DNA of 64,000 nt from Paramecium sonneborni (GCA_905182985.1 CAJJDN010000072.1:175044-239043); one strand, 5' to 3'; shown: positions 23,793-36,211, numbered from the stretch's first letter. The notes: generated from the letters alone by a model not told the origin. Program-made: numbers and translations.

Positions 23793-24340
23793 ATGCTATT
23801 CAAAAAAACCCTTTTTTACATTCTAATAAAATGTTTATTATAATTTTTATTTAAACTGGACCAGTCAATTTATCCACCTTCATACAGAAGGATTAAATAA
23901 TAAGAAGAAGAAATGCGAAAAGGGTTGACAGAAGAAGAAATTAAAAAATTAGAAGAAAGTACATAGAAAAAAGCATTGGAAATGATAGAATTGCTAAAGG
24001 TCTAGCCTGAAATATATAAATAAGAAAATAATTTGAAATAAGAATACCCTCCATCAATTTATGAGGTAGTCAAAGAATAATAGGATTGTGAAATTTTATC
24101 CTCTTTGAATGAGTCAGATCAATAGAGTATATCTTAAATGAATAGGAAAAAACATGTAAGTAATTAGTATGGTAAGCTATGTACAAAGAATACATTTATG
24201 ATAAATAAATTAAAGAGAAAAAAAAACAAGAATAATAATAACAAAATTCTTAGAATGGAAATAGACAATAAAATTAAGGGAACAAGGTGTTCATAATCTA
24301 TTTTCATAATATAATTATTGAGAAGATCCAGATTTATTGA
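23793..24340 (+). CDS. Hypothetical protein with N-terminal hydrophobic segment
   Basis: ATG 23793 (MLFKKTLFYILIKCLLQFLF), one inferred 41-nt intron at 24127-24167, TGA 24338-24340; 168 aa. After the hydrophobic start comes DQSIYPPSYRRIKQQEEE, a charged helix and a Lys/Gln/Asn-rich tail. The intron is longer than most here, but it joins two coding-like frames and leaves a multiple of three. If it is not spliced, the frame runs on into the neighbouring gene's 3' end, which looks less natural. No family recognised. Confidence 0.5.
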
Positions 24341-24402
24341 TTTTTATTATCCAAATTTTATGAACTTTTAGATTATAATTATAATATTTTTAATGATCAT
24401 TT

Positions 24403-25076
24403 TCATTACTTTTTTGATTAAAACCAAACTTTATTAAATCTAAAGTATGGTTCCACTTCAACTTTGTTTTCTTCTAAAAAAATACTTCCCCACAAATATT
24501 GTCCAAAAAACATTTATGCTATTTATTTTAACTTGACACAACTTTTCAATGAACTTTCTAATGTTTATTTACACGCTTTCTCAGGTTTAGTAGCTAAGAA
24601 CTTCTTTATTTCAGGATTCTGATTTATAATCGTTTATGAAAAATGGATACCTAAATTTTTTATAAATATATACTAATAAAATGTTTTAGGGCTCTTGTAA
24701 AATTTTTAGGAATGTTTTTACTCTCTCCAGGAAACATACATATTTGATTGTTTTGTTTGTCTTGTTTTATCTCTTGATTTATTTGAATAGGCTTCTTGGG
24801 TTATTTTTTATCTTTTTGGATTAATTTTACAATTTTAGGTACAATATATTTCTTAGAATTATCTTAAATTATTTAAGTGCTGGGATTTTGATCCTCAATA
24901 TTTGAATCTTCTTCGGCTTCATAATAGTTATTTTAATAATCAGGGTTAATTTAATAATCAGGGTAAGAGTATGAATCAATATTCAAAAAGTTTTTGGGTA
25001 CTTAATAAGCCAAACTCTCAAGTTAATCTTCATCAAAGTTAATATCACCTAAGCTATCTTAATTCCATTTTTTCAT
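24403..25076 (-). CDS. Acidic hypothetical protein, copy 1 of a dispersed pair
   Basis: ATG 25076 (MKKWNQDSLGDINFDED), intron 24651-24673 (23 nt), TGA 24403; 216 aa. It has an acidic N-terminal half with short Pro-Asp-Tyr-Gln repeats, a basic middle (KIVKLIQKDKKQPKK) and a C-terminal segment with two Cys and FFGQYLWGS. No known domain. A near-identical copy lies at 63269-63924, differing by one 18-bp repeat unit and a few substitutions. Both frames are intact, which suggests recent duplication and a functional product. Confidence 0.7.
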
Positions 25077-25927
25077 TTTTTTTTATATTTACTCTTATCA
25101 AATTCATAATACTTTTATATAACAAAAATGCCCAATAAAATTATATCTTATTTTTTAATTATAGTATTAATTTATTCAATTATACATAATTTATAAATAA
25201 ATGGAAAATTATTTATTCGCATTTTCTTGAGTTTAACTAAGATACATAAATAAACTTAATTGGATTGAAATTTTATTCAATAAAATGGATTCAGTTTAAA
25301 TTTTTGAAAAATTAATATTATTATTTGACATAATTATCCTACAATAAGATTAGTTAAAATTCAACCTCAATTTACTTAAATAAATACTTATACATTAAAT
25401 AATCTATTTCTAATGTATTTTAACTTTTTAACATAAAAAAAAAAAATCTGATTAAAAATTATAATTCAAAAATTGATAAATTTAATGTTCATTATTAGAA
25501 ACAATATTTAGATCTTTCATATTATAATAGGTAATCCTTAATCCAAAATAATAGAAATATAACTATCATATAATAATTATTTATCATACTAGCAGAAAAA
25601 AAGATTTCAGGATCTGTCAAGAAGTTAAGGATGAAAAGCATGATACAATCTAGAATAAAGATTTAAAAGCTTGCCATAAATTTAGCAAGAAAATTCGTTA
25701 ATATAAAATTCAATTAGCGATGAAATTGGATTCCTATCTCTGATTCCTATAGAAGTTATTTAATTGTTATAAAAATAACTAATATTTAAATATTAATAAT
25801 TTTAGTTAAAATAGAAGTTGAAATGAAAAAAAAAAATCAATTTTATGTTCTAACAAATAATTACAATTTGATAATAAAATTAGAATAGATTAATAATTAA
25901 TTATTTTTAATGTTATTAAATTGATAA
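25077..25927. other. Intergenic, about 850 bp, no gene seen
   Basis: AT-rich and full of short broken frames. The first ~70 bp are part of the dispersed duplication shared with 63925-64000, so the duplicated unit includes the upstream region of the small acidic gene. Confidence 0.5.
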
Positions 25928-27300
25928 TCATTCCAAAATCATCATTTTATCAATTATATTATCAATTGGAAGTTCTCTATTGTGCATATTAAGGATTTTA
26001 GCTTTAAATTATTCACTACCATCTATTGTTTTTATGTTTGGATATTGTCTAATATATTTTAAATCTAATTGTTTTTATTAATCATGATTAATAGAAAATT
26101 TAACACTTTATTTTATTTATTTGTTTACTTATTGTTATTCAATTTGTTGAGGTTATTTTTTTTAAGGTTCAACCTTCTAACTTTGAGTCTCTTTAAAATG
26201 TTTGAGTAATTATTCAATTTTTTTCAATTCTTCATTCAAATGAGTATTTTCTTCTGTTTTTTCTCTATTTTATCTTTGATATCTCAAGATTTTGCTAGTT
26301 TCTTCTTATTTTAGTTATTTTTTTTCAGTTTCCCCTTCTCCAGGATCTTGGATATCTGCAATAAATTCTTCTCCTTGTTCAATAATTGATTTGTTGGTGG
26401 AAATAAGATTTTTGATAAAATTTTAGTAAACTGGTAAATCTCTAAAATGAATATTAGATTTGGGATTTTGGGTCCATTTAGTGAGATTGTAGTTAATTCT
26501 TTCTTTAATTTGATCATCTGTTAATTTGGTAGTAGATTTACAAATATCTCTAGTTAAAAATAAATGTATGGCATTTACCTTTCTTTTTTTTATAAAAATT
26601 CTTTAGTGGGTATTTGAATTCCATTTTCTTCACATCTTTTTTACCATACAACAAATTCTTGCTTTTGAATTTATTGATTGGAAATAAGTGTAATATGTCT
26701 TAATTTAGCTTCCTTAACTTCTCCAAATTATAATTTAAGTAATTTGTATGTTGAAGTTTATTCCAACTGATAAGATTTTTCTCCTTCAACAACAGCTAAA
26801 ACCTAAGCTATGGCATAACTTTATTCTTTTCTTCTGATGAGATTGGGCTCATTAATTTTAACAAATGATCCTTCAATTACATTATCACAAAAATGCCTCA
26901 TCAAAAGATAATAAATTTGATCTCTTTTAAGTTATGCATTTTGGATTAATTTAAAATAGTTATCTAAGAGTTCATTATTTGGTTCTGGGATGATTGGTTT
27001 TTCTTCTACTTTTTAATCAAATTGAGGCTCTTCTTTTTAAAATTCATTTTCTGATTGTAAGGAGTCAGATGATTCTGATTCACTTGATATTTTTTCTAGA
27101 TTAACTTTTGAAACTTAAGAATTTTAATTCTAGGAATTGGATTAAAGAATTGATCTTTTATATTCCTCTTCCTCTTTTTATTTTCTAATTTCAGCCCAAG
27201 CCTTTTCTTTTTCTAATTAAGTTTTGGCTTTAAGAAACATAGTTTATTAAGCTTAGGTCATATCATTGAAATTATAAGGAAGATTTTACTATTTAGACAT
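25928..27300 (-). CDS. RTF1: RTF1, Paf1 complex subunit (Plus3 domain)
   Basis: ATG 27300, intron 26550-26578 (29 nt), TGA 25928; 447 aa. After an acidic N-terminus comes a Plus3 domain (residues ~130-235): KRDQIYYLLMRHFCDNVIEG, YAIAQVLAVVEG, TYKLLKLQFG, then SNQQIQKQEFVVWQKRCEEN and IPTKEFLQKK. These are the family's hallmark blocks. C-terminal helices follow. Known role: with the Paf1 complex, promotes RNA polymerase II elongation and histone modification; Plus3 binds phosphorylated Spt5. The protein is shorter than yeast Rtf1. The stop codon of the upstream gene is only 12 bp before this ATG. Confidence 0.88.
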
Positions 27301-27312
27301 ATTTAATAATAA

Positions 27313-29028
27313 TCATTTTTTATTAGGTTTATTTAACTTCTTAGAATTTTTATCTTTAGCTTAAGCTCCATATTTCTATTTTAATTTAGCAGTGACTTCT
27401 TAATCAATATCATCTTCAATTTCACCATCACTAACATCATCATCTTCTTTATCTTAAATTCTAACTCTTATATTTCTACTAACATTTTCTGGTTTAATAT
27501 CTAAAATAATAATAATATAATAATTAAACTATTATCTCTTAAATTAAGATTAATAAATTGATCAATATGTTCTTTATTAAAATCTTTCCAAGTTTATTTA
27601 AAATCTTAAGCACGATATGATGCATCATTTTTGATTAATTATAAAATTAATTTCATTTTCTCAACAACTTAAGCTAATCCTTCAACTAAAGTATCATCAG
27701 AAATAACAATGTTTGGTTTTCCTTCTAATTTAAAGAATTCTAATTTTTCATATAAATGTTCTATTCCAGCCTTTACATTAACTAAGATCTTTTGTACTCT
27801 TTCATATTTCAATTTAGTTCTTTCACATTTGTTAATAGCATTATTAACATTATTTTCAATCTATAATAAAATATTAAAATAACTTCATCAATTTATTTTC
27901 TTGTTAATGCTTCTCCACCTTCATATTTTAAATCATTAAGATGATCTCTTAATTTCTATCTTTCTGTAATTAATTATTCTATTTTATCTTAATACTCTCC
28001 CTTAAGATCACTTAAAGATTTGCTTGTTTCATCTTGACTAGTAAATTTTTAAATAATATCATTAACATCTCTAAATCCAGTAACTTCTTTTAATTTATGA
28101 AATGCTTCTTCATAATCTGCTAATTTTTATTTTTAAATATTAGTATCAACATTTGGATTAGATGATTCTTAAATAGGAATATTTGATGCATTATATTCAA
28201 CTTAAGTTTAACCATTATCTTTTTCTCTTTTTTCTAATTTCTATATTACTTTTTCTCTTTCTTCAATAGCCTTTCTTTTTGCATCTAAATATGTTTTTCT
28301 TAATTCTCTAACAGCTGCTTTTTTATGTTCATATTTTTTTAATTCTGCTTATGCTAATTCTTTTGCATGAGTAGCATCATGTGCTAATAATAATAATTCT
28401 TCATAATCATGTTCTTTTCCTTTTAATGATCTTTCTATAGCTGCCAATTAATTATCATATCCAACTCTTTCTTCTTTTAATCTCTTTACTATCTATTCAT
28501 ACGTCTTTCTTATAGATTATGCTTCATTATATTTTATCATAACTTTATCTAAATTATTTTCTAATATTCGAATTTATCTCATTAATGGTGATTCTTCTGG
28601 TACTCCAAATTTAGTATCACTTACTTCATTCAATTTATCTTATAATTAAATTAATCTTTCTTTCTTTGCTTTTGTTAAGTGTTTTGCATCATCTAATTTA
28701 CGTCTCCAATAATTCTCATCTTTTATGTCTCCAGACCAAGATATGAATGCTCCTTATGTTTTTGCTAATGAAGCACTTGCACCCTACTATTTGCTAACTC
28801 ACATACTCTTTTATTTGCAATTAATTCATCTTACAGTTTCTTTAAATCACGATTCTCCCTTTTTAATTATTCAATTATTTCATTGTTCTTTCTCTTTGTC
28901 TCTTCTGCATTATTATAAAAATTCTTTCTATCTGCATCCAAAAGTCCACTCTTCTTTATTTAATGTTCTAATTCCTCTTCTATTGAACGTATATTTTATT
29001 AACTTTTTGCTGTTTGAACTCTAGACAT
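27313..29028 (-). CDS. Outer dynein arm docking-type coiled-coil protein (CCDC151/ODAD3-like)
   Basis: ATG 29028 (MSRVQTAKSQQNIRSIEEEL), TGA 27313, several short introns (for example near 27502-27530 and 27863-27880) not all fixed. The protein is coiled coil almost throughout. Recognisable blocks are LLDADRKNFYNNAEE, YWRRKLDDAKHLTKAKKERL, KTYEQIVKRLKEERVGYD and YEELLLLAHDATHAKE, which match the ODAD1/ODAD3 families of axonemal docking proteins. The tail is acidic then basic (DDVSDGEIEDDI, KNSKKLNKPNKK). Known role of the family: anchoring outer dynein arms to doublet microtubules. Which subunit it is cannot be settled by eye. Confidence 0.75.
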
Positions 29029-29072
29029 TTTTAATATTTAATTTATATATATATAAACATATTTTTTTAATC

Positions 29073-29591
29073 ATGGGATCTCTATATTCCATATTCACTT
29101 CTTAACCCCCATTATTTATTATGTTTGGCTTATCTTAATCAGGAAAAAGAACTTTATTATAATCTATCTCTCTCAAATTCAAACATGTTCTAACTTATTC
29201 AGGAGATATCTTAACTACAATTAAATATTCTAAATTTAATATTCTCTGCTTTCATTAACCTATCAATAATTCAATCCACAATATTTTAAACTCAGCCTTT
29301 CCTAAAATAGATGCCTTTATTTTTGTTGTAGATTCATCAAATCTTAATGATTTATAAAATGCTTAATCACACTTTCAATCTTAATTAACTTTATTAATTG
29401 GAAAACCCTTACTTATAATTATAAGTAAATATAATTTAGCGTAAATTTCCATTTAGGATATCGTTATCTATTTTCAACTTATCAATTTGAAATAACCATG
29501 GTTTGTTAGAACTGTAGGAATTGATATATCAGATTTAGAACCTGGTCTACAATGGCTCTATGATTAAGTTTATAATAAAATTATAAAATGA
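29073..29591 (+). CDS. ARF-like protein with degenerate GTP-binding motifs
   Basis: Single exon, ATG 29073 to TGA 29589-29591; 172 aa, the normal ARF length. It starts MGSLYS, so Gly2 could be myristoylated. The P-loop reads GLSQSGKRTLL, with Arg in place of the Ser/Thr that holds magnesium, and the NKxD motif reads ISKYNLA. Strand order (FIMFGL, FIFVVDSSN, LLIIIS) still follows the ARF fold. Inference: a pseudo-GTPase. The next gene downstream on the same strand is a related protein with intact motifs. Confidence 0.7.
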
Positions 29592-29711
29592 AATTTAAAT
29601 ATACTTTTTATTCCTATGAATTATTATTTTAAATTATATAATTTCCTTGTAGGATTGTGAAGGAAATTAAGGACATTTTTAAATTCAATTAATTTCATAA
29701 AATTAATTTAA

Positions 29712-30227
29712 ATGGGAAATCTCTTAGGAAGTGATAACAATATATAAAAACCTAAGCTAATAATGACAGGATTAGATAATGCAGGAAAAACTACTATTTT
29801 ATATTAATAAAAGCCAGATAAAATAGAAAATTTAATTCCAAGAATTGGATTTTTAGTGGAATAATTTAAATCAAAACAATTTGAAATATTTGCTTGGGAT
29901 GTTGGTAGAGCTGATAGATGCGTATATATTCATATACCAAAAGATTCCAATTATGATGGATTAATTTATGTTGATTATGCCGATAAAGAGAGGATGGAAT
30001 ATGCTATATGTGAGTTATAAAAACTATTAATTATTGATGAGATAAAAGATTTACCTCTTTTATTGTTAATAAATAAGAAAGATCCTTGTTAAGTGAACAT
30101 TTAGGAGATTGCTTTATAATTTAGCCTTGAAAAACTATGCAAAAATTGGCATATTTAACCTTGTTCTGCATTGACAGGGGATGGAGTTAAGGATGGGTTA
30201 AAATGGATGTAAAAATAGATTAAATGA
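29712..30227 (+). CDS. ARF-like small GTPase
   Basis: Single exon, ATG 29712 to TGA 30225-30227; 171 aa. It begins MGNLLGS (possible N-myristoylation). G1 is TGLDNAGKTTIL, the G3 region is FAWDVGRADR (WDxGG in most ARFs), G4 is LINKKDP and G5 is PCSALTGDG. The key nucleotide-binding residues are present, although the G3 Gly-Gly-Gln is altered and the switch-II Gln is absent, so hydrolysis may be slow. It follows the degenerate ARF-like gene by 120 bp in the same orientation. Confidence 0.85.
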
Positions 30228-30497
30228 AATGAAATATAATTTAAGTTTAAAGTAATATAAAGACAAGGAATCTTAATAATGTAATTAAGTTGTTGAAAAT
30301 GTGAATAATATATTATAAACAGAATAAATGTTGTATTTTAAAAAATGAAATTTGTTTAGTTTTTTGTTTTTTTTCTTGTTTATTGATAATAATGATAATT
30401 TGAGTGGGGTAAAGTAAAAATTTGAATGAAATAAAAACGTCGAAATAAAAATGTTTATCAGTTGAAAGCTCAATAAAATTTATTTAAAATTTGAATA

Positions 30498-33400
30498 ATG
30501 AGCCGCGGCAATGAGTTAGACGACTTACTATTTAAGAGAAGAGATCAAAATTCAAAATAAGGTGAAGAGTTGAAATAGATTATAGAGAATATTCCTTATC
30601 CTCATGCAGATATAACAATAACTTCTTATAGTGAATTTTCAGATAACACACCATAGAAATATCTACATAAATTAGTACATACAGAAAATACTGAAATTCA
30701 ACCTCAAAAAGTTAGAAGACATAGAACTTAAGTAGATGCTTATGCAACTGATAGTGAAGTTGAACAAAAAGAATAGAAATAATAAAAATTAGATTAAAAA
30801 AGAAAGCCACTTTAATAGTAATCAATAAACTAATAAGAAATTAAGCCTCCTTTAATACCTTAATAATAATAATAATAATAATTATAAGATTTTTACGCAT
30901 CAGGTGGATCTTATTTAGAATCAATGACTCCATAAAGAATGAATAAAATAGTAGATTGGTCAAAATAACATGTAACACCAGGTGATGCTAAAAATATATT
31001 TCCTTAAGTTATAGCTCCAAGTATTGAATTTTCTAATGAGAATTCTTTATCTCTTTAATTTAAAAATGTTGATCCTGAACCTAAAAAACCATAAATACTA
31101 TCTCATTAAAATTAAAATACTTAAAATTCTCGTATTGAAAATAGAGTTTGGGAAAAATAAAAAAGATATATGGAAAGTGAAATTTAAGGAATGAAAAAAC
31201 AATAAAGAAAATTAGAAAATGAGAATTTAGTTCTAGCATAAAAACTTGAAGAACAAGAAGAAATGATGAAATTGTTATAAGAAAAACATAAAGATTATTC
31301 ATGTTTAGAAATATTACGTGGGAAATATTTAGAAGTTACAAAATAGTAAATGAAATAACTTAAGTAATAATTGGATTTGAAAGATTAGAAATTAAAAGAT
31401 TTAAATGAATAAGCAAAAGGAATGTTAGAAAATGAGAAAAGAATGTAAGAAGCTATTGAATTAGAATTGAGAGAACTTCATTCTTAATTGGATATGAAAG
31501 ATTAAATGGTTAGAGCACTTAAGAATTCATAAAATAATGAAGATAATGAAAGATAAAAAGCATTATAAGAATATGAGAAAACTATGAGTGATGGTAATAA
31601 ATTCATAACAAAACTAAAAAATTAAATTGAAACTTAAATGAAAGCTTTAGAAGAGAAAGAGTCTATTATCACATCTTAAGATGCTTAAATTTAGAATTTA
31701 TAAGTAAGATTACTTAAAGAAGCAGAATACAGAAAGTAAGATGAAAAAGTTATAAATGAATTTAAATCTAAAGAAGCATTATTATTTTAATAAGTAACTG
31801 GAAATGCTATTCCAGAGGTACATAATAGAGCTATTGAAGAACTTTAAAGTGAATGTATTAACTAAAAGATTTTAATTTAATAGCTTTAAAGTTAATTAAC
31901 ATAATAGATGTAAATTCATTAATTATAACATCTGAATTCTAATTCTTATAAAGAATGTGAATAATGCAAATTATGCAAAGATGAACTTGCTAATATCATT
32001 TAAGAATGTTCTTTAGAAGAAGAAGCAAAAACTATTGATGCTACTTAGAGTATTGCTCATATTGCTAGAGAGGTTGTTACTCTTTTATTAACTAAATAAA
32101 GAGAACAAATTGATCACGCTTTTATATAATATGAAGAATAAATTAAAGAGTAAGCCTAATAAATTGATTATTTTAAAGAATAAAATGATGAAGTTATGTA
32201 GGAGAATTAAAAAATTTCTGATTAAATTTAATTAGTTTTAGAAAAAAAAGAAGAATAGGAATAATAAATATTTGAAGAGTATGAAAAACTTAGATTAATT
32301 AATTAAAATCTTTTATCTGAAAATAAAACTCTTAAACTAGAATTAGAATAACTTAAATAATAAATTAAAAATGAAACTTAAGCTCATTCTAATGAAATCT
32401 AGTCATTAAAACATGAAGTTTAAATTAATAAATAATCTCTCCTTTAAGCTAAATAAAATGAATCTAAGTTAGTCGTTCAATAAAATCAATTGAAAAGTGA
32501 AGAAAAAATGTTGATTTCATAAGAAATGGAAAATATCAAAACTGTTTTCTAAAATTAAATTTAAGAATTATATAATAAATTACATATATAAGATGAATAA
32601 ATTTAAGAATTAACAAAAGAATTATACTCTAAAAAAAAATAGATTGATGAAATGTAATAATAATAATCATCATCTATTAAGAAGTAAAGAAAAGAAAAAG
32701 AATAAAAAGAAAGTAAGGAATAGACTTAACTTAAGACTTATGCTTAATAATTAAATGAATTAAATGATGAGAAAAGTAAATTATTATAAAAAATCTAATA
32801 ATTAGAATAATAATAAAGTTATCAAACTAAAAGATTAGATGAAGAAAAACATGATAAATTAGAAAAATTAAATTAATAGATTAAAGAAAAGGATAAAAAG
32901 AATATAGATCTTTATAATTAAAATAGAACTCTGTAATCTTTATAAAAGGAATTAGATGATTAAATTTCATCAATGAAGGATGAGATAGAAAAATAAAAAA
33001 AATAAATCTAATTGAAAAATTCTGAAATTAAATAATTAATAGAATAAAATAAATAATTATCTGATAAGAATTAAGAAATTAACAATAGATTGAGTTTACT
33101 TTAACAATAAATGAATCAATTTGAAAACGAGATTAAACATTATGAATAAAGTCCTTAAATACCTGAGAAATTAAGATCTTAGGCTTCTGTGAGAAGTTTT
33201 GATAAAACTCCTAATGCTGTAATAGAATTAGTTGAAGGATTCAATCAATATTAATAAGAATTTTATCATTTAAAAAAAATGTTTACTGAAAAGTTAAAAG
33301 CATAAGAATAAGTATTTTATTTATTTTTATATATTTGTAGAATTTGACATCCTTACAATTAACAAATCAATAAATTACACAATAAAATCTTAAATTGATT

Positions 33401-33904
33401 TAAGAAAATAATACATTAAAAGATGAAATATCCTAAGCTAGTCATGGAAAAAACTATGAAGAAAGAGGATCAGCTTAAACTGGGGATTCTCTTAATATTC
33501 GTTCCTTTTTGGATTAAGATCATAAAAAGACTCTACCTTGTAAATCTCCTCAATAAAATTTTTCAATAGTAGAATTAGTTTAACCAGAAATAATGTCTAT
33601 TGAGGATACAATTATGATTTTCAAGGAGATTTTAAGAAGATCAGTTAAATCAGTAGAAATGATTAAAATGATATGTCCTTTACCTGAAATTAAGGAATTA
33701 TTGATGATCATTATTTAGGTAGAAGAAAAAATGCAGTAACAAAATTAAGTAACTGCAAATAAAAAATCAAAAATCATAAATTCAATACTTGGAGCATCAA
33801 ACATAAAAATGATAGATTAATCAAGAAAAAAGAGTGCTTGTGGAGGAATGAGGGTAAAACAAAGTCATAGAAGTGAAACAGGAGTAATTGAATTTTATGA
33901 ATGA
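30498..33904 (+). CDS. Large coiled-coil protein
   Basis: ATG 30498 (MSRGNELDDLLFKRRDQN), intron 33312-33340 (29 nt), TGA 33902-33904; 1125 aa. After a disordered ~210 residues the protein is continuous coiled coil rich in Gln, Glu, Lys and Leu, including a small Cys motif (CEQCKLCKDEL, near 31960) and a C-terminal basic segment (KKSKIINSILGASN). No enzyme domain. Such proteins in ciliates are often basal-body or centrosomal; that is inference from architecture only. Its stop is 37 bp from the converging CLP1 stop. Confidence 0.8.
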
Positions 33905-33941
33905 TTTATAAATATCTTTAATAGAATTTTCAAATGATTCA

Positions 33942-35391
33942 TCACTTTCCTATAATACAAACGTTGTTTTATAATGTTTGACGACAACTGTCATTTGGTA
34001 TTTAAATTAAATAACCTTTGTCTTTATCAAAGTTATCAACATATGCTAAAAAAGCCAAAGGGGCTTACAAAATTAATTTAGAATTTAATTCAGTATTATT
34101 TTCTTCAAGCTATGTTTTCTTAAGATGAAGAACTGCAATTGTCAGTTTAACTATATTAGTAGATTTAGTTTTTTCGAACATTATTTATTTGTCTTCTCTT
34201 ACTTACATTTAATATAATTCTAATTAATTTTCAGGAATTGATTGACTACTTTAGAAAGAAGTATAATTTAATTATTCTAATTCTTTTAGATTATAGGAAT
34301 CAACAACTCCTTTAAGTTTTTCCATTTTATATACAATAAGATCTTAAATTTTATCAAGATCTCTATAAATGTCTGGTTTATCAATAACTATAACCATGTT
34401 GATTTTAAATTTATCAATTAAAAACTTAATTTATTCGATTATTTAATTATGTAAACCTAAAAAATTTGGACAATTAACGAAGATTCCACTTGCATATATC
34501 TCTTTTTCATCTTTATCTTCTTATGATTTCATATAAATTAATTCACATAATTTCTCTATTAAAATAAATGCGAATTATACAATCTTTAACTTTTCCTAAT
34601 TAATTTAACATTGATAATTTCAATTCCTTAGCTCTTTCAAGGTCTGCCTACAATTTTCTATCTACTTAAACACTTAATTCTTCTATTAATCTATCAAATA
34701 GCATTCTTTTTGAAATATCTCTAACTACATCTTTATCTTTTCATTCTTAAATATTCATGTACATTAATATCCAAAATAATAAGTAACTCTGTTTTTCAAC
34801 ATTTACTCTTTAACACAGGTTTAGACTTCAGCTCTAATTGAATGAGGATATTCACTTTATTGATTATCTGGATCAATGTCTACATAAATTGGTTTCCAAC
34901 CATAGACTAAACTATAATTTATAAGAGTCTTGCATAGCGTGTCTAAAATATAAATTTATTTATACTTTTGCCACAAGAATGACTTCCTAAAACTAATAAT
35001 CTTGGACCTATTTTATCAGTTAACTTCAAAGACATTTGCCTTTATGCTTTAATTAATTTACAATTGTTACATTCCAAAACATGGTTGATTTTTAGAAAAT
35101 CATGCATCATTTTGTGGTAATTCAACTCTTCTTCATTAAAGATATATCCAGGCTAATCTTCCTTAGTTTTATATTTTATCTTTAATTTTGATGGAACCCA
35201 ACAAAATAAGGAAAAAGGTTTATGTGGAGGAAATTCATATAGTTTTTTCTAATTTATTAAATATTCAATTCTACCATTAATAATTCCTAGCCAAATATTT
35301 CAACAGCACCTTCTAAAAGGGTAACTTATACAATATCTGTAGGATCTTATATTCGATATGCTTCTTCCTCCTTTAATTCAACTATTTCCAT
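33942..35391 (-). CDS. CLP1: CLP1-like mRNA cleavage factor / polynucleotide kinase
   Basis: ATG 35391 (MEIVELKEEEAYRIQDPTD), TGA 33942, several introns, including one at about 34951-34973. The N-terminal beta domain (VTLLEGAVEIFGQEL, then YEFPPHKPFSLFCW) and the central P-loop domain (PRLLVLGSHSCGK, then INYSLVYGWKPIYVDIDPDN) match CLP1. Once the intron inside the P-loop is removed it reads GSHSCGKNTLC, so the usual Ser/Thr after Lys is Asn. Known role: subunit of the pre-mRNA 3'-end cleavage complex and, in some species, RNA 5'-hydroxyl kinase. The altered Walker A may mean a structural role only, as proposed for yeast Clp1. Confidence 0.78.
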
Positions 35392-35936
35392 AAAAATAAA
35401 TATTAATAAAATAATATAAATTATGTAATTTATTCGATTATATAATATTTTTAAAATAATAAATAATAAAGTAAGATTTCATCTATAAATAGGATATAAT
35501 ACTAAAGGTTTAATAGTTCAAACATAGCAATTTATATATCGAAAAATAAACATAAGAATAAGTTTGAATCATATCAATTCTTTATGATTTAGAAAAATAT
35601 AAATTTGAAAAGTTTATAGATTTAAGTTTTTATATGGAGCTCGTAGGATTTATAAGGTAACAACAGCCAAGAATCTTAAAGTAAAGTGATATTATTATAA
35701 AATGTATTAATTTGAAGTACTGATTAATCGATTGTTGGTATTATTAGTTGAAAGATGGATTTTATTAATTTTGGATTAAGGATAGAGATTGAAATAAAAT
35801 ATATAGAGTATATTTATAATTAGAAGAAAGTAATATATAGAAAAATGAAATAATTATTTATAAATAGTTATTGTAAATATAAAGTTAAGATTAGTATGAA
35901 TTTTATATTAATTTAAATATATATATTTATTGAAGA
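35392..35936. other. Divergent intergenic region, possible tiny frame
   Basis: 545 bp between CLP1 (-) and the UMP1-like gene (+). A plus-strand frame from ATG 35635 (MELVGFIRQQQPRILK) and another from 35701 look partly coding but I could not join them to anything. They may be 5' exons of the next gene or noise. Confidence 0.35.
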
Positions 35937-36211
35937 ATGGAGCAAAAGCATATGATGGTATAATATAGTGAATATTATTAAAGAGATATTATGTAGAAGA
36001 GTAATAAGCATTACATAGAGCAGCTGCAGTTTATGGTTCTGGGTTGGCTATGCAATTAAATTTGGAAAGAAATATATTAGGAGCTCCAGGATAATCATCA
36101 TATATTCATTTAGAAATAGCTATGAATAAATTGAATGATATTGATGAATTAGATTTTATGGGAAATAAGAAATATGAATAAGAGTATGTGAAAGGCTTTA
36201 AATAAATATGA
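35937..36211 (+). CDS. UMP1/POMP-like proteasome maturation protein, short form
   Basis: ATG 35937, intron 35958-35983 (26 nt, AAG acceptor), TGA 36209-36211; 82 aa. The segment SGLAMQLNLERNILGAPGQS followed by YIHLEIAMNKLNDIDELDF resembles the conserved C-terminal half of POMP, with its Leu-Pro/Ala-Pro-Gly...Ser-Ser pattern. Family proteins are usually about 140 aa, so the N-terminal half is missing or lies in the unresolved upstream stretch. Known role: chaperone for 20S proteasome assembly. The match is short, so I am only moderately sure. Confidence 0.5.

Noticed and set aside
28725..29024. A 99-codon plus-strand frame
   Set aside because: It lies antisense to the start of the outer-dynein-arm coiled-coil gene, which has a clear family match and correct composition.
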